In this document: piece after piece, positions 25,676 through 37,830 of the stretch
How positions within the stretch are numbered: position 1 is the first letter of the stretch
Layout: each line of letters begins with the position of its first letter
DNA from: Laetiporus sulphureus 93-53
Taxonomy: Eukaryota; Basidiomycota; Agaricomycetes; Polyporales; Laetiporaceae
Assembly: GCF_001632365.1 (NCBI RefSeq)
Contig: NW_024468514.1
Coordinates: 1 to 64,000, forward strand
Length of the DNA: 64,000 bases
Direction: 5' to 3'
Notes under the pieces: generated by a model
Database searches by the model: none
What the model saw: the letters and a program-made list of their open reading frames with translations, nothing else
What the model was told of the DNA's origin: nothing
Program-made: the position numbers and the translations under genes

Positions 25676-26914
25676 ATGGTTTCTGTTGGACGAATTGCAT
25701 TGATCACCGGTGCCTCCCAAGGCATCGGCCGTGCCATCGCTCTGCGCCTTGCAGAGGACGGCCTCGACGTCGCGGTGAACGATATATCATCGAAACACAG
25801 CCAACTGGAAGCAGTCGTGGCCGAGATCAAGGCAAAGGGCAGGAACGCCATCGCCGTATCGGCAGATGTATCGAAAGATGAAGAGGTTAAGGCGATGGTT
25901 GCGCAGACGGCGGAACGACTTGGTGGACTTGATGTGGTAGGCTCAGAGCACATTCTTGTAGTCCAATGATATGTTCTCTAACCGCAAAGTTACGATCGAT
26001 AGATGGTAGCGAATGCGGGTATCAGTTTGGTGAAACCACTGGTCGAGAGTGAGCTCTTCCTTGAACGTAACCCTTTCGATCTGACATGTGTTAGCTTCCG
26101 CCGAGGAATGGGATCGCGTCATGGCGATCAACGCGCGCAGTGTCTTCCTCGCGTACAAGCACGCAGCCAAGCAGATGATTTCACAAGGCAGAGGAGGAAG
26201 GATTATCGGTGAGTGTTTGTATAATGCCGCGCGGTATTCCATCTGACACGGTCAATACAGGTGCATCTTCCGTAGTAGGCAGAGTAGGTGAGAGGAAAAG
26301 CGGCCATATGGGGCGAGACGTTGCTTACAAGGACTATGTGTTCAGGGGCCGTTGAGCTTGCAGCTTATACCGCATCCAAATTCGCGGTGCACGGCCTGAC
26401 ACAAACTGGAGGTGAGTACGCTCTCGAGAAGTATCCGAACTACCATTGAACTCCCATGCAGCCCAAGAACTGGCAAAATACAACATCATCGTCAACGCGT
26501 ACGCCCCTGGGTTCATCAAGACACCAATGAGTTAGCATTCTCTACTCTCTGTTCGAACAGGCTGTAGTACTTACTGATCCACGACAATGCAGCGGTCTCC
26601 GAGGAAGAAGATAAGCGCTACGGAGGGGCCCCTGGTTCCGCAGCCAAAGCCGTACGTCGACCTTGCATAATCAGGTCTTCGCATTCTTGAGGATTCATGG
26701 CGTCCAAAATCTAGACATGGGGGATGCCAGACATGCCTGATGCGGGCCCGGAGGTTGTCGCAAGTCTCGTGTCCTACTTGGCAAAGCCGGAGTCATACTT
26801 CATAACAGGTGAGAGCTGGTTGTCATCCGTTTACTTCCGTTGCTGACGGCCTGTACGCCGCGTCGACTCGCAGGCCAAACAATCTCAATGAATGGGGGCA
26901 TATGCTTCGACTGA
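25676..26914 (+). CDS. Short-chain dehydrogenase/reductase, copy D
   Basis: Same family and intron positions as copy C, about 258 residues. The first exon encodes TGASQGIG and VAVNDISSKHSQ; later exons encode VANAGISLVKPLVE, SAEEWDRVMAINARSVFLAY, ASSVVGRVG, AVELAAYTASKFAVHG (catalytic Tyr and Lys), QELAKYNIIVNAYAPG, TVSEEEDKRYGGAPG, a TWGMPDMPDAGPEVV exon, and GQTISMNGGICFD. All splice sites are GT..AG and in phase. It differs from copy C at scattered codons, so the duplication is recent. Its flanks pair in inverted orientation with those of broken copy A. Confidence 0.88.
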
Positions 26915-28591
26915 GAAGCTGTATTTTCTCGTGAATCTGTACAACGACGTGATGGTACCGTCCGTTAATTCCTAGTTAATCACAGGGGTCAGTTCATGTA
27001 GATTGTATCGCAGTCAGAGAAAGTACCTGTACACTAGGCAAGAGTCAACGGCATCATGTGCAACGTCGGTACAAGTCGTTCCAGATACCTCGACCTTCCG
27101 AGGCGTGAATTCGGAGAGCGTCCTTCTTACTGTAGCTTGATAGTCTAGACTCTTGTGTGGACGAGTCGGTTGCCAAATTGCGTTGTGTTGCACCAACAAA
27201 ATTCTCTGGAAGCAACCGTGTCGCCATGATCGGCGAAGTCGAGGAAACAAACAATTCCGGCAGAGTTCGGCTCGCAAACCGCACCCTTTTGTTACGGGGT
27301 GGCACTAACGGTCATTACCGCGTATCTCATGATGATTAACGCCTACAGAAGTTTACGAGACGGTCTGAGCATCGTCGGCGAAAGCGCGTACATAACGCTG
27401 AAGCCGGTGCAGCGAAAGCAAGCGCTACGCAAGCGTGGATCTTGAACGTTTGAACACCTACATTGTTACAACTGCGATGGGGCAGTGCTAGCACGCGGCA
27501 GCGCAACTGGAGGCGATCACTATAGGCGGTACAGCAGAACTTTCATAAGAATATGTGAGTATCCTTTCTTCCATGCTCGCGTGATGATTCAACCTGGCAT
27601 GCGGAAGCATCAGGTAGAAAGGGCCATAAGCATTATAGTGACAACGGTCAGGACAACCCGGATACCTGGTGAAGTACACGGATTTACCGAAATCTTCAGC
27701 GTCAACCTCGGCAATTCTTCAGCTCCGGAGGATGAGTAATACGAAGTACGACGTGCAAGTGCATTATTTACAGCTGTCGCTGGATTCCCAGCGAAGATTG
27801 CTCATGAATAACCCAGGTGTGTTATGATGGTTTGCTAGCCCCTTCCAGTATTCAGGTCGACGGACTTCGTCTTCCAAGCTTTCAGTCGCGTGCTTGCTTT
27901 CACCGATCCGTGCCGAGACGGTCGAATCATTGCATACCAAATATAGCGTTACAATTGCTCATAACTTCGTCCGCTATCTACTTCCCATTGATTCGTCCTT
28001 CTCACGGTTGTCTGCGCAGCTTACAAGCGGATCGTCGATGCTTAGGGCCCGAGTAAAGCGTGACGATGCTTCCGCTCCGTTGAAGATTTCCTCAGATACG
28101 CCACATTCTTCACTTATTGATGCCCCTACAGTGCATTCCGCAGAGCGGATATGAATGCAATCACATCTGCTTGCCATTCATAGTCACGCCACAGCTGTCA
28201 TGTCATTTCAAGAGTTCTTTGTTGACGTTCTCATAGACAAATTCAACTCCCCCCGAGGCGGCACGGACCTTCTCGCAGGATTTACTCGGCTCCATAAGGC
28301 AAGGAATGTGACAGTCCAAAATGACAGAGAGCACTGTGGAGTATCAATGAAACCCGATGCATTGAAACCTCCTCATTAAAATCAAAGCAATAGGATTTTA
28401 CAACCCATGGCACGCGATCGTCACAATGGCAATTGTTCCGTGAAGGAAATTATGAAATTGAAATCCCAGATGCTGTTCACGATTCTCTAGGCGGCAGTGA
28501 TAGTGCCGTAAGTGAGAGGTATACTAATGCATATAAAAACCCACACACTGGCGGCCAGCTCGCTAACCGCACCTTCCCATACCTCCCGAGA
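26915..28591. other. Spacer between SDR copies D and E
   Basis: The first 390 bp match, inverted, the sequence 18790-19145 next to copy A. The remaining 1.3 kb shows only short unsupported frames. A TATAAA lies at about 28533, roughly 55 bp before the ATG of copy E. Confidence 0.5.
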
Positions 28592-29816
28592 ATGACTGTG
28601 CTTCCTTCTTTCCGCCGTATTGCCCTTGTCACCGGTGCTTCGCGAGGTATCGGGCGCAGCATTGCTCTTCGGTTAGCGGACGATGGTCTCGATGTGGCGG
28701 TCAACGACCGTGCTTCGCAGCGTCTTCAACTGAACCATGTCGTCTCGGAGATCGAAGCCAAAGGCGGACGAGCCCTTGCCGTTTGCGCAGATGTAACTTC
28801 GGAAAATGAGGTGCAAGAATTGATTGGCCGAACCGCGCAGGAAATGGGCGGACTGGATGTGGTATGATCATACCGTCAGCATGCTCAGAATGTTCCTCAC
28901 ACGTCCTTTTCGATGCAGATGGTCGCGAATGCGGGAATCATTATCGCCAGATCCTTGTTAGATAGTATGTGTTCGTTGCATTAAGGAATACGATCGCTGA
29001 CACTCTTGTTCGGTAGCACCCGCCGAGGAGTGGGATAACGTTATGGCGGTCAACCTTCGAGGAGTCATGCTGTCATACAAGTATGCGGCGAAGCAGATGA
29101 TCAAACAAGGAAGAGGAGGGAGGATCATAGGTATGACAATATGACACTTCTGGATACTCGAGTGCTTAGCGTTTTCTTATCCAGGTGCGTCGTCATTGGC
29201 GGGCAAACGAGGTATGTGAAAGTTACTTTACAACACGCACATTGTTCTTAGAGTCATCCGCTTAGGCAACACGAACCTCTCTGCATATGCGGCCACCAAA
29301 TTTGGAGTTCGAGGGCTGACACAGTGCGCGGGCGAGTTGGTTGCGGGACCTTTACATAACGATTATGAAATAGGGCACTAACCAGAACGACAGCATTGGA
29401 GTTGGCCCAGCACAACATCACCGTCAACACGTATGCCCCAGGACTTATCGCCACCCCCATGAGCAAGTATTCCCTTCTCTGTTCACAATGGAACGCGATA
29501 CTGATCGCCTTTCTCTTGAAACAGTTCAACATCCAGACGATGGAGATCAGCCTGCGCGCCTGTTCAAGGAGGTTTGCTCGTTTCCAATATTCTGGGTGTC
29601 GAGTCTGACGAGAGATTACTTAGCTCGTAAACGCCCCGGGTATGGTCGTATCTGGGCCTGAGGTCGTTGCGAGCTTGGTCTCGTATCTTGCCAAGCCGGA
29701 ATCGTCTTTCATCACAGGTGTGCAGTTAGCATTAGAGTTTGTTCGCCTCGGGATATACTAAGCAGACGGTGGCAGGGCAAAGTATCTCCGTTGACGGCGG
29801 CTTAGCATTCGATTGA
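28592..29816 (+). CDS. Short-chain dehydrogenase/reductase, copy E
   Basis: Classical SDR oxidoreductase of a second subtype in this cluster, shared with copies F and relic H. Motifs: TGASRGIGRSIALRLADDGL, VANAGIIIARSLLD, EEWDNVMAVNLRGVMLSYKY, ASSLAGKRG (catalytic Ser), YAATK (catalytic Tyr and Lys), ALELAQHNITVNTYAPG, VVASLVSYLAKPESSFITG and GQSISVDGGLAFD. Exon positions match copies B-D. Two introns appear to use GC donors: GCGAGT after the TQCA codons (about 29330) and GCAAGT after the ATPM codons (about 29463). Both keep the frame only if spliced, and reading through gives stops or insertions. If these sites fail in vivo the gene would be broken; the remaining frame is otherwise intact. 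Confidence 0.8.
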
Positions 29817-30478
29817 GATGTGTGTCACAAGTCTACGGCCGTGCTCCGACACAACCTGGGATGAACACGATCTTTGATCGCCGATATGTCCTATTCACAG
29901 CTCATTGCGGAAGCCTTATCGTACAACGTAATTAAAACGTAACCGGATTTCTAAAAGTCCATCTTCGACTGTTTGTGATCTGAGATCTGCTGCTTTCAGA
30001 ATTTGATAATGCAACGGAACTGCAAATTCATTCATTCGACTTCTCAAAGAGCCGAGCCCTCTGACATGCATGGATCCATTCGCTCACGGATGATAAATAA
30101 ATACCAATGCGGTTCTATCTCCTGACAGTGCTGTCCACCTGACCGCCTTGTCGGGCCATTTGACAAAGATTGCGGTTTCTCGTATGTGCTTGCGGTCGGC
30201 CAACTGCTCTTCCATTCCTTACAGTAGAAACGGCATGCTTGCCCGGGAAGAGTCCATTGGTCGGCGAATATCCCAGCGATGGCACCGATCAATTCAAAGC
30301 GACCACAATGATCGTCGTGCACGAATGCGGAGGTACTTAGCCGTTCATTCTTATCATTGCCTACCATATGAGCCCCTTGGAGCCGCAGCCCAGAAGAGGA
30401 CAAAGATTCCGAGGTGGTATGAGAACCCCCGGACGGGATTCTCGCTGCATTCCTCACGCATCCAGGGACGAGCGCAAC
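29817..30478. other. Spacer between SDR copies E and F
   Basis: About 660 bp; the proximal end is the presumed promoter of copy F. No other feature was recognised. Confidence 0.4.
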
Positions 30479-31702
30479 ATGACAATCGTCCCTTCTCTCC
30501 GTCGTATAGCTCTCGTCACCGGTGCCTCGCGGGGAATTGGGCGCAGTATCGCTCTGCGGTTGGCAGATGACGGCCTCGACATTGCTGTCAACGACCGTCC
30601 CTCGGAGCAGCCCCAGCTGCATGGTGTCGTCTCGGAGATCGAAGCCAAAGGCCGACGGGCCGTTGCTGTTTGCGCAGACGTAGCAGAGGAAAGCGAAGTC
30701 AAGGACATGCTCGCGCGAACCGCAGAGTACATGGGCGGAATTGATGTGGTACGGGTCTGCACTGGACTATTGGATAGAGCTCTGAATCATTTTTTGCTTT
30801 GAGATGGTCGCAAATGCGGGAATCGCATTTCCGAGGTCTCTACTTGAACGTGCGGCCTTTTTCTATTCATTTTCTGTTGATAAACTTCTTTTCTTCGTAG
30901 TTTCAGTGCAGGAGTGGGACCAGATCATGTCTGTCAACTTACGAGGAGTGATGTTATCGTACAAGTATGCCGCACTGCAGATGATCAAACAAGGAAGAGG
31001 AGGAAGAATTAAAGTAAATTTACACTGAGTATCGAGTAATCACCGCAGGGGCTCAGGCATTGGCATCCTCAGGTGCATCGTCTTTGGCAGGGAAGCGAGG
31101 TATGTAAACAGTCACAATTTGACACGGACGTCACTCTCAGTGTCGGATCCTTTGCCCAAGGATTCCCAAATTTCTCGGCGTATTCTGCCACAAAATTTGG
31201 GGTCAGAGGGCTCACGCAGAGTGCAGGTGAGCAGTCATGCGATGATCTCCGAGAGCATTGAAAAGCAGATCGCCATCTCGCACGATAGCGTTAGAGTTAG
31301 CCCCGCACAACATTACCGTCAACGCATACGCACCAGGGCTTATCAACACTGTTATGGGTAGATCTCCTACATACTGTCGGAAGTGCTATTCACGGCTCAT
31401 TGAGGTTTCCAGTCACGTCTTTCGACAATGAGGACGAACCAGGGTCAAAATAGAAAGAGGTATCTCCATGCTAGTGCGGCCGATCATTGTTTCTTGCGCC
31501 TTACTAGGAGAATTGGTTCAGATAATAAACGCACTAAATCTGCGTATGGGCGACCCTGGCTCTGTTGCGAGTCTAGTTTCGTATCTGGCAAAGCCGGAGT
31601 CGTCCTGGATAACCGGTGAGCCTTCTACCATCCCTAAAGTCCTGATACGTACTCATACTTGAAGCAGGGCAAACAATTTCCGTTGACGGAGGCACCGCTT
31701 AG
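30479..31702 (+). pseudogene. SDR copy F, probably disabled
   Basis: Close relative of copy E with a complete first exon (TGASRGIG, VAVCADVAEE), the VANAGIAFPRSLLE exon, the VQEWDQIMSVNLRGVMLSYK exon, GFPNFSAYSATKFGVRGLTQ and the last exon ending GGTA-stop. Two lesions are visible. The donor after GGRI is changed (ATTAAAGTAAAT instead of an ATC-G-GT junction), so the next exon cannot be joined in frame by the usual site. An in-frame TAG interrupts the DNEDEPGSK exon. A cryptic splice could rescue the second but not obviously both. The C-terminal SVDGGTA lacks the aromatic/acidic ending of the others. Confidence 0.65.
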
Positions 31703-32239
31703 TGGCATGCTCTGTGCAGATCTTCCGGCAGGCGACTGATAACGTGCAATATAAATGTGTTTCTCGAATTGGGACTTGGTATCGTTTCCCTTCTGCATAA
31801 GATTGAGTGTTACCTTCCTAGCCTGCCCGTGCATGCTAGAACAGGAGCATGAATGGTCAAGATAAACGGCGTCTTAGGATTACCTCGTTGGTCTGCCGTT
31901 CGGCAGATTCGAGCTTCCCTGATGTGATGACTGGCAACTGACAGTTGGCCTGGTTGTCATATTTATGAGATAGGAGATAACGAAAGGAATGGAATTGGCG
32001 ACAATTCACACAGTACCGCACAAATCCCCGGTCGGTGAGTGAGAGCATCGGGTGTGTTAATGATCACGAGGTTTCCTGTGGTTACATTCAGGGTGTGTCA
32101 CTTGGAAGTTGGAACGCCAGCCCGATGACCCTTGGCCGTGTGCTGTGCTTTATTTCTAAAGCTGCTTCCCTCGAGGGAATCTATCTTCTGATTCTGTCGC
32201 GAAGCAGCGGCTTAATCGCCGTGGTCTACGCGCGGGACT
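31703..32239. other. Spacer between SDR copies F and G
   Basis: About 540 bp without recognisable features. Confidence 0.4.
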
Positions 32240-32710
32240 ACCTCGTGGTGTCAGTAAATACCGAGTAATGAAATCGCACCATGTCCATCAATCCGCGGCG
32301 CAGTGTCCTCTTGCCGTACGAATACACGATCAAGCGCTGGATGATCAGTGAAGGGTATGGAAGCGAGAATCATCTGCAGGCTCATTAGGTCTCTGTAGCC
32401 TCGATTGCTTCTCTCATCATGCATGAAATATATTCGCTCGGCTTTTGATGCCAGGTGGGTCATGCGTGGCCAAAATGCATGGTGCGCCAAAGCTCTAGTG
32501 CGGCTCGCTACACTGACTGAGATAACGTCAGGCCCTTACCAACAGATCTCCGCGTATCTTCCCGCAAGCTCGCTGTTCGGGAATTGGCACTGGCTGGTCA
32601 GTCAGTGAAATGTTTAGTTCGCGATAGCATCGGCGCTGGCGGCACACAACTTGATAACGGTCAACATCCGTTCTCCGGGGGGGGGACAATCCTGATACCT
32701 ACATCAGTAA
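32240..32710 (+). pseudogene. SDR relic (copy G)
   Basis: Strongly eroded pieces in SDR order: sequence matching the exon for RVMSINLRSVLLSYKY-like residues at 32260-32380, ISAYLPASSLFG (compare LSAYSASKFAVRG) at about 32545-32580 and ALAAHNLITVN (compare ALELAQHNITVN) near 32630, followed by a run of nine G. Stops in every frame and no N-terminal domain. Confidence 0.6.
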
Positions 32711-33302
32711 AGTCTCGACTTATACAAGTTGTACTTGTGAAATGCGATTCCTGATGAACTTATCAGAAGTTTCCCTGATAAATAAATGGGTGGATCACTC
32801 ATGACAGCTTGCCAAAAGCACTCTTAGCACTTTGTCATAATGCATTCTTAGAAAAGCGTATGGCAATGTAGGGCACCAGGTTGCTAGGTCGCTTCCGCCG
32901 TGAGGCGCACAAGACCCGTCAGCCGTAAACGAGACACTGTTACGAGCTTGTCATCCTATACGGTGGAGCACGAATGGTCCGCATGCGCACCTGCTCTCGT
33001 TACGAAGAAACAGCTGAGTTGCTTTTCGGTGGCAATGCGTTCCATCAGCGTCGTATGTGACAGAATCAGCAGCTAGAAGTTGGCCGAGGCAATGATTACA
33101 CACATCGGACAGACCGACCATTTGAGGAGTGGTGATGTTGTTTGCAATTTGCACAAATCTCGACAGCGACGGTCCCCTCGTGCGTCCATACTTCTCGCTT
33201 TTCATTCGCATGGCCACTTGCTTTCTGAACTGCTTAATGCTCGAATCGCAGGTATACCGTACATGGACAAGCAATGCGTCTCTCGAGTGCTCCTCCTCGC
33301 CT
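32711..33302. other. Spacer before the aldehyde dehydrogenase 3' end
   Basis: About 590 bp with no recognisable gene or repeat. Confidence 0.4.
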
Positions 33303-35276
33303 TCAGTTGTCTGGGATCTTCACATTAATACCGCCCGACATCGCATCGTACTTCGCGTCTGTGTACGGAGGGTACCGATTCGCCATGTGTGGCTCGCCGC
33401 TGCGGAATAGCATGTCGCACGTGAGAATACAGCATGAGGATCGCGAAGCATAGGACGTACGCGTTTAGAACATGCACGAAGCCTCGCAGGTGCGTGAAGG
33501 TGTCGAAGCTGGCTTTGCCATACCAGGAGCCATCTGTTGGAGGAAGTACTCAGGATATGGAGCCTCGGATCATCTATGAGGAGTTGACTCACATCCTGAA
33601 TCACCTTGCCCACCAAATGGCATCTCATAGACTGGTAGATTGGATTAAATAGTCAACGGCGTGGTACTCAATTTTTCATCGGAGACGCGCACCGGCTAGA
33701 TGACTGAAGGTGTCATTCACGACCAGAGCACCGCTCTTCGTGCTTTCCAGTACTGATCCGCAAGGTTATGAGCTGTCTCCTACGGAATGAGTCGATGTGA
33801 TGGCTCACGTTTCTCTTCCGTGTCCTTACTGTTCGTGAAGGCATAGAGTGCTAAAGGCGTTGGTCTATCACCTATCGTCAGCTCACCGCAACCATTTTCA
33901 GTAGATCAACTACGCACTGTCTATTCACCAACCGAATCGCCTCATCCAGGTCTTCCACCGCATTGATGGGCAAAATCGGCCCGAAGAGTTCGCTTCGCTA
34001 CACGAAGTTAAAACCCAATCGCTCGTCTCATTGAGAAGGAAGCCAGTGAAGCACACGCACTCTTCCATCAGCGCATCGTCTAGCGTGACGTTCTTGACGA
34101 TGGTCGGGGCGATCCTGCGATCGCCGTCGTAGTACCCGCCGATCACGATATCGCCCTTCGTGCGGTCCAAAAGCGACTTGAGGCGTGCGTGGTATGTGGG
34201 ATTGATGATCTTGCCCCACTGTGCGTCTTCGTGAAAAGGCCCATTGGGCCAGAACATGTTGTACATCTTGAGGAGCGCTGCGATTAACGCATCTTGTTTG
34301 GATCGAGGAACGTAAATGTGGTCTGGAGAGACGCATAGCTAAGGGGTGCCCAGAATCAGACGTGGACTCAAACACGATACAACGTAAGAATACCTGTCCA
34401 GAGTTCTGCAGCTTGCCCCAGAGGATACGCTTCGCGGCCAGCTCGATGTCGGCGTCTTCAGCGATGACCACGGGCGACTTGCCCCCGAGCTCGAGCGTCA
34501 CGGGAGTGACGTGCTTCGCCGCAGCCGCGGAGACGATGCGCCCTGCCTTGCCGCCGCCGGTAAACATTATATGGTCCCATCTCGAACTGAGCAGGTGGGT
34601 CGTCTCCGGGATGGCTCCGTTCACGAAGACGTAAGCGTTTGGATCGAGATACCTGGGAAAGAGATCGGTGAGCAGTTGCGCGACCGTTGGCGCAAGCTCC
34701 GATCCCTTTACCACGCAAGGACACCCGGCGGCGAGCGCACCAACCAGAGGACCGAGCGTGAGGATGTACGGGTAGTTCCAAGGCCTAAGATGGTCAGTTC
34801 ATAAGATGTATCGCAACGCGCACGAAGAGCCAGCGCACCCAATGATAAGCACCACGCCCTTCGGCACTTTGTACGTGGTCGGGTTCCAATGACTGCGCCA
34901 GGCCTCTCCCTGTACTTCCTTTGGTTTCGCCCACTCCTCGAGGTGCTCCGCGGCGTACAGGCACTGCGCGATGACCGAACCGAGCTCAGATACCACCGTT
35001 TCCTGCCTCGCCCTGGCGAGATCCTCGAAAACCGCGTCCTGCATTGCAGACGCATTGTCCTGAATGAGACGGGCGAGCTGCAGAAGCTGCCGGCGGCGAT
35101 AGGCTAGAGGTCGAGTCGTCCCCGCCTGGAACGTCTTCCGCAGCCTTGCATAGATCTGCAGGATGGATCGTAAGTCGATCCGCGCACGCGAGCCACCGAC
35201 GTTTCATTCATGAACGAACCTCATCAAGTTCATCGAACGTGTGGTATCGCAAGGACGCGGAGCCGTTCGTCACCAT
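33303..35276 (-). CDS. Aldehyde dehydrogenase, class 3 / fatty-aldehyde type
   Basis: Oxidises aldehydes to carboxylic acids with NAD(P)+. Starts at 35276 (MVTNGSASLRYHTFDEL). Motifs in order: LIQDNASAMQDAV, GVVLIIGPWNYPY, CPCVVKGSELAP, IMFTGGGKAGRIV, VTLELGGKSPVV with the general-base Glu, NSGQ then after an intron LCVSPDH with the catalytic Cys, LFGPILPINAVEDLDEAIRL, ESTKSGALVVNDTFSHL, MPFGGQGDSG, and FDTFTHLRGF. It ends near KIPDN at 33303. About ten exons join in phase; one acceptor (before ELFGPIL) must be an AAG, slightly downstream of a TAG that would break the frame. No C-terminal hydrophobic anchor is seen, so it is probably soluble. It lies tail to tail with the SDR cluster, but a joint pathway is only a guess. 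Confidence 0.88.
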
Positions 35277-37830
35277 CCTGGTGTCCTTGCTGAGAAGCCT
35301 GAGAGATCCTAGATAGCGAAGCTGCGCCCGCCATCGTCAGTTATAAGCATTCGGAATGCTGGGAATTCCGGATGGGACAACCATATTGCTGGGATGCCAA
35401 CCAATACAGAGATCATTTTTGCTCGAAGCGCATTGATGACCAAGACATGCACGAAAAAAAAATAGCAAGCGTTTTGCCAGGACAACCGTTCACCAGCTTG
35501 TCACTCCGTGCTTCTAAGACCGATTGTCGCCTTTCTTTTTGGCTCTTCAAAGGCGCTACACTCAGGGAGGGTTACCTAAATGCCAAACGTAGAAGTCTGC
35601 GAATGAAACGCGGCAAGGTAAGCATCATGTGGAAAGCCATGCCTTGAGGGAACATGAAATACTGACTTAAGTCTTTCGCATTATACCTCCTGACCTCCCT
35701 CCCTCAGAGAAGGAGGTATTTTGTTGTCCATCTGGGGGAGACTAAGTCGTTCGAACTCGCGCCACAGATAGCATTCACACAGCTGTCAGATGGTTTAGTG
35801 AACGAGAATGACGTTTCTAGATGGAGCCACAATCACCGGGCTCATTCTTATCGCAGGAAAACAGGCACAGGATCATTACTTCCGATATATTGCTTTCTGC
35901 TGTGAGATGATGCTGCATCTTCGTCTTCATATAAAAATACTCGAAAAATTTTCGAAATCACACTCACATGCAGTGTTCTTGGCAGAGTTCCGCGACAGAT
36001 GCGCCAGCTAAAGGCACAGGACGCCTCATGAGAAGATAACGACCGATCATCTTACAATTGAATGGGCTCAGACAGCTGCAGCCCGTGTCGCAAGTATCCG
36101 TCAAACCTATAGAGACAGGCTCGCACGTGAAGTGACTTATCAGTGGTGGTATTGGTCAGATGCGTTACTCTAAGAACTCGGTTCATGTAGCATTTCAACT
36201 GAAAATAAAGGATGGAGAGATGACAGTACTTACGGGATTGTCGCCAACGGTGGTCAACTTGCTATGTCACTGGCAAAATGGGCTAAGAGGCTCTGTACCT
36301 GTTGCGCATGCACGATCAAACCTAATACAGGTGAGTCGCTAGCCGCGATTGGCATTGATGGACTGAGCAAAACGGAATAGGCTTTCGTTTTGCATTTCAT
36401 GCCAAGTATCTCACCCTAGGCTCAAAAGGAAAATGGTCTTACGACGAGACAATTCAAGGGCGATCACTCCATCCAGAGAGTGCAGCTTGGTCTCTGTCGA
36501 CTTCGCGGTTCAGGAACGTCGAGCAGTGCCTCTAGAGCCGGTTGATGTCCTAGACGAAGCTGTCACCGCTACCAGAGCCACGAATCAGCCACGCAGATAC
36601 CGTGCTTCCCACTGGGTGGATGTCGAGAGGTGATACGCGTGAGTCGTGTGACGATCACCGAACCTCTACGATATCCTCGTCCGCAGCAAAGCCAGCGTCG
36701 CTCGGAAAATCGTCACATACTGTGATCACTTGAGGGCTGAACACGGGGACACATGTCTGGCACGAGGAGATACGGCTGTCTTGACAGAGGCATCGGACAC
36801 AGCAGGAGAGGGCGATCCGGTGAAATTGCATCCTAACAAGCGCATCCTACTTGATAGCAGACAGATAGCTTCAGAGCACTGCGAGGACGCAGGTTGAAGG
36901 GCTCAATCGATGCCAGGAGTTGAACATGGGATAATATAGATTCTTGCACCAAGAGAGAATCATGACTACGTGGTTGCAAAAGGCTCGGAGTGCAAAATAT
37001 GAGTGACGATGAAGCTAGATGCCGAAGAATACCATCGCATGAGCTGCATCGTCAAGCGCACGACTCAGTCAAGATCGAACCGTTCATGGTACTACAGGGC
37101 AAATCTTGGCGCTTACTTTGAACATCCTCGCCCGTGCTTGCGCCATTTCTCGACCTATTCTCCTTTCTGGCAACCATGGCCATCCTGTCGGCTTAAGATG
37201 CTCAAACGGGGCGTTTTGCTAGCTCCACGAGCAAGAAAATACAGTGGTACTTTGTCAGGCGAGAATGTCTCAATATTGAATAAACAAGTCTTTCTTTTTC
37301 GCCGATGGGAGTCGCCGAGCGTTGAAACGTTGAACGTTGACCGATACAAACAACATAGATTGTCCACACTCCATCGAAACTGTCATCGACGCACATTGTC
37401 AATGTCCAACTAGATACCTTGCATGGACTTTGTATGATTGGGGAGTTCTTCTGGCACAATCCTGGGTTCTCTGACTGAGCGTACAACCTGCGTCAACCCC
37501 CTTCCGTCATACGACAGCCATGGTCTCGTACGTAGCATCAGCACACAAAGACGTGCTTCAAATTGAGAATCAACGAAATATACTCTATCTCCGGGTCTGT
37601 ACCGTGCACGATGTCATTGAGGACAGACATCATGCCGCTCACGTTTTGATTTCGTTCTCCTTCATTAAACATTCCACTCAGCTCAATTCTGGGCAAAAAA
37701 AGAATCAAATGGTATCTCTAATCCGATATCCAAATGCTACTCGAGCAACAGACAACTTGTACAGCCCAAATACAAATACAATATGCAGAGACGCGCCACC
37801 AATCCTATCATTGTCAAGTACTTCTATGCA
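35277..37830. other. 2.5-kb gene-poor interval
   Basis: Only short frames without family resemblance. A hairpin with arms ATACCTCC and GGAGGTAT lies near 35683-35718. I cannot support a gene here; small or fast-evolving genes cannot be excluded. Confidence 0.45.

Noticed and set aside
36433..36633. Short frame in the gene-poor interval
   Set aside because: No similarity to a known family, no splice partners and no start context.
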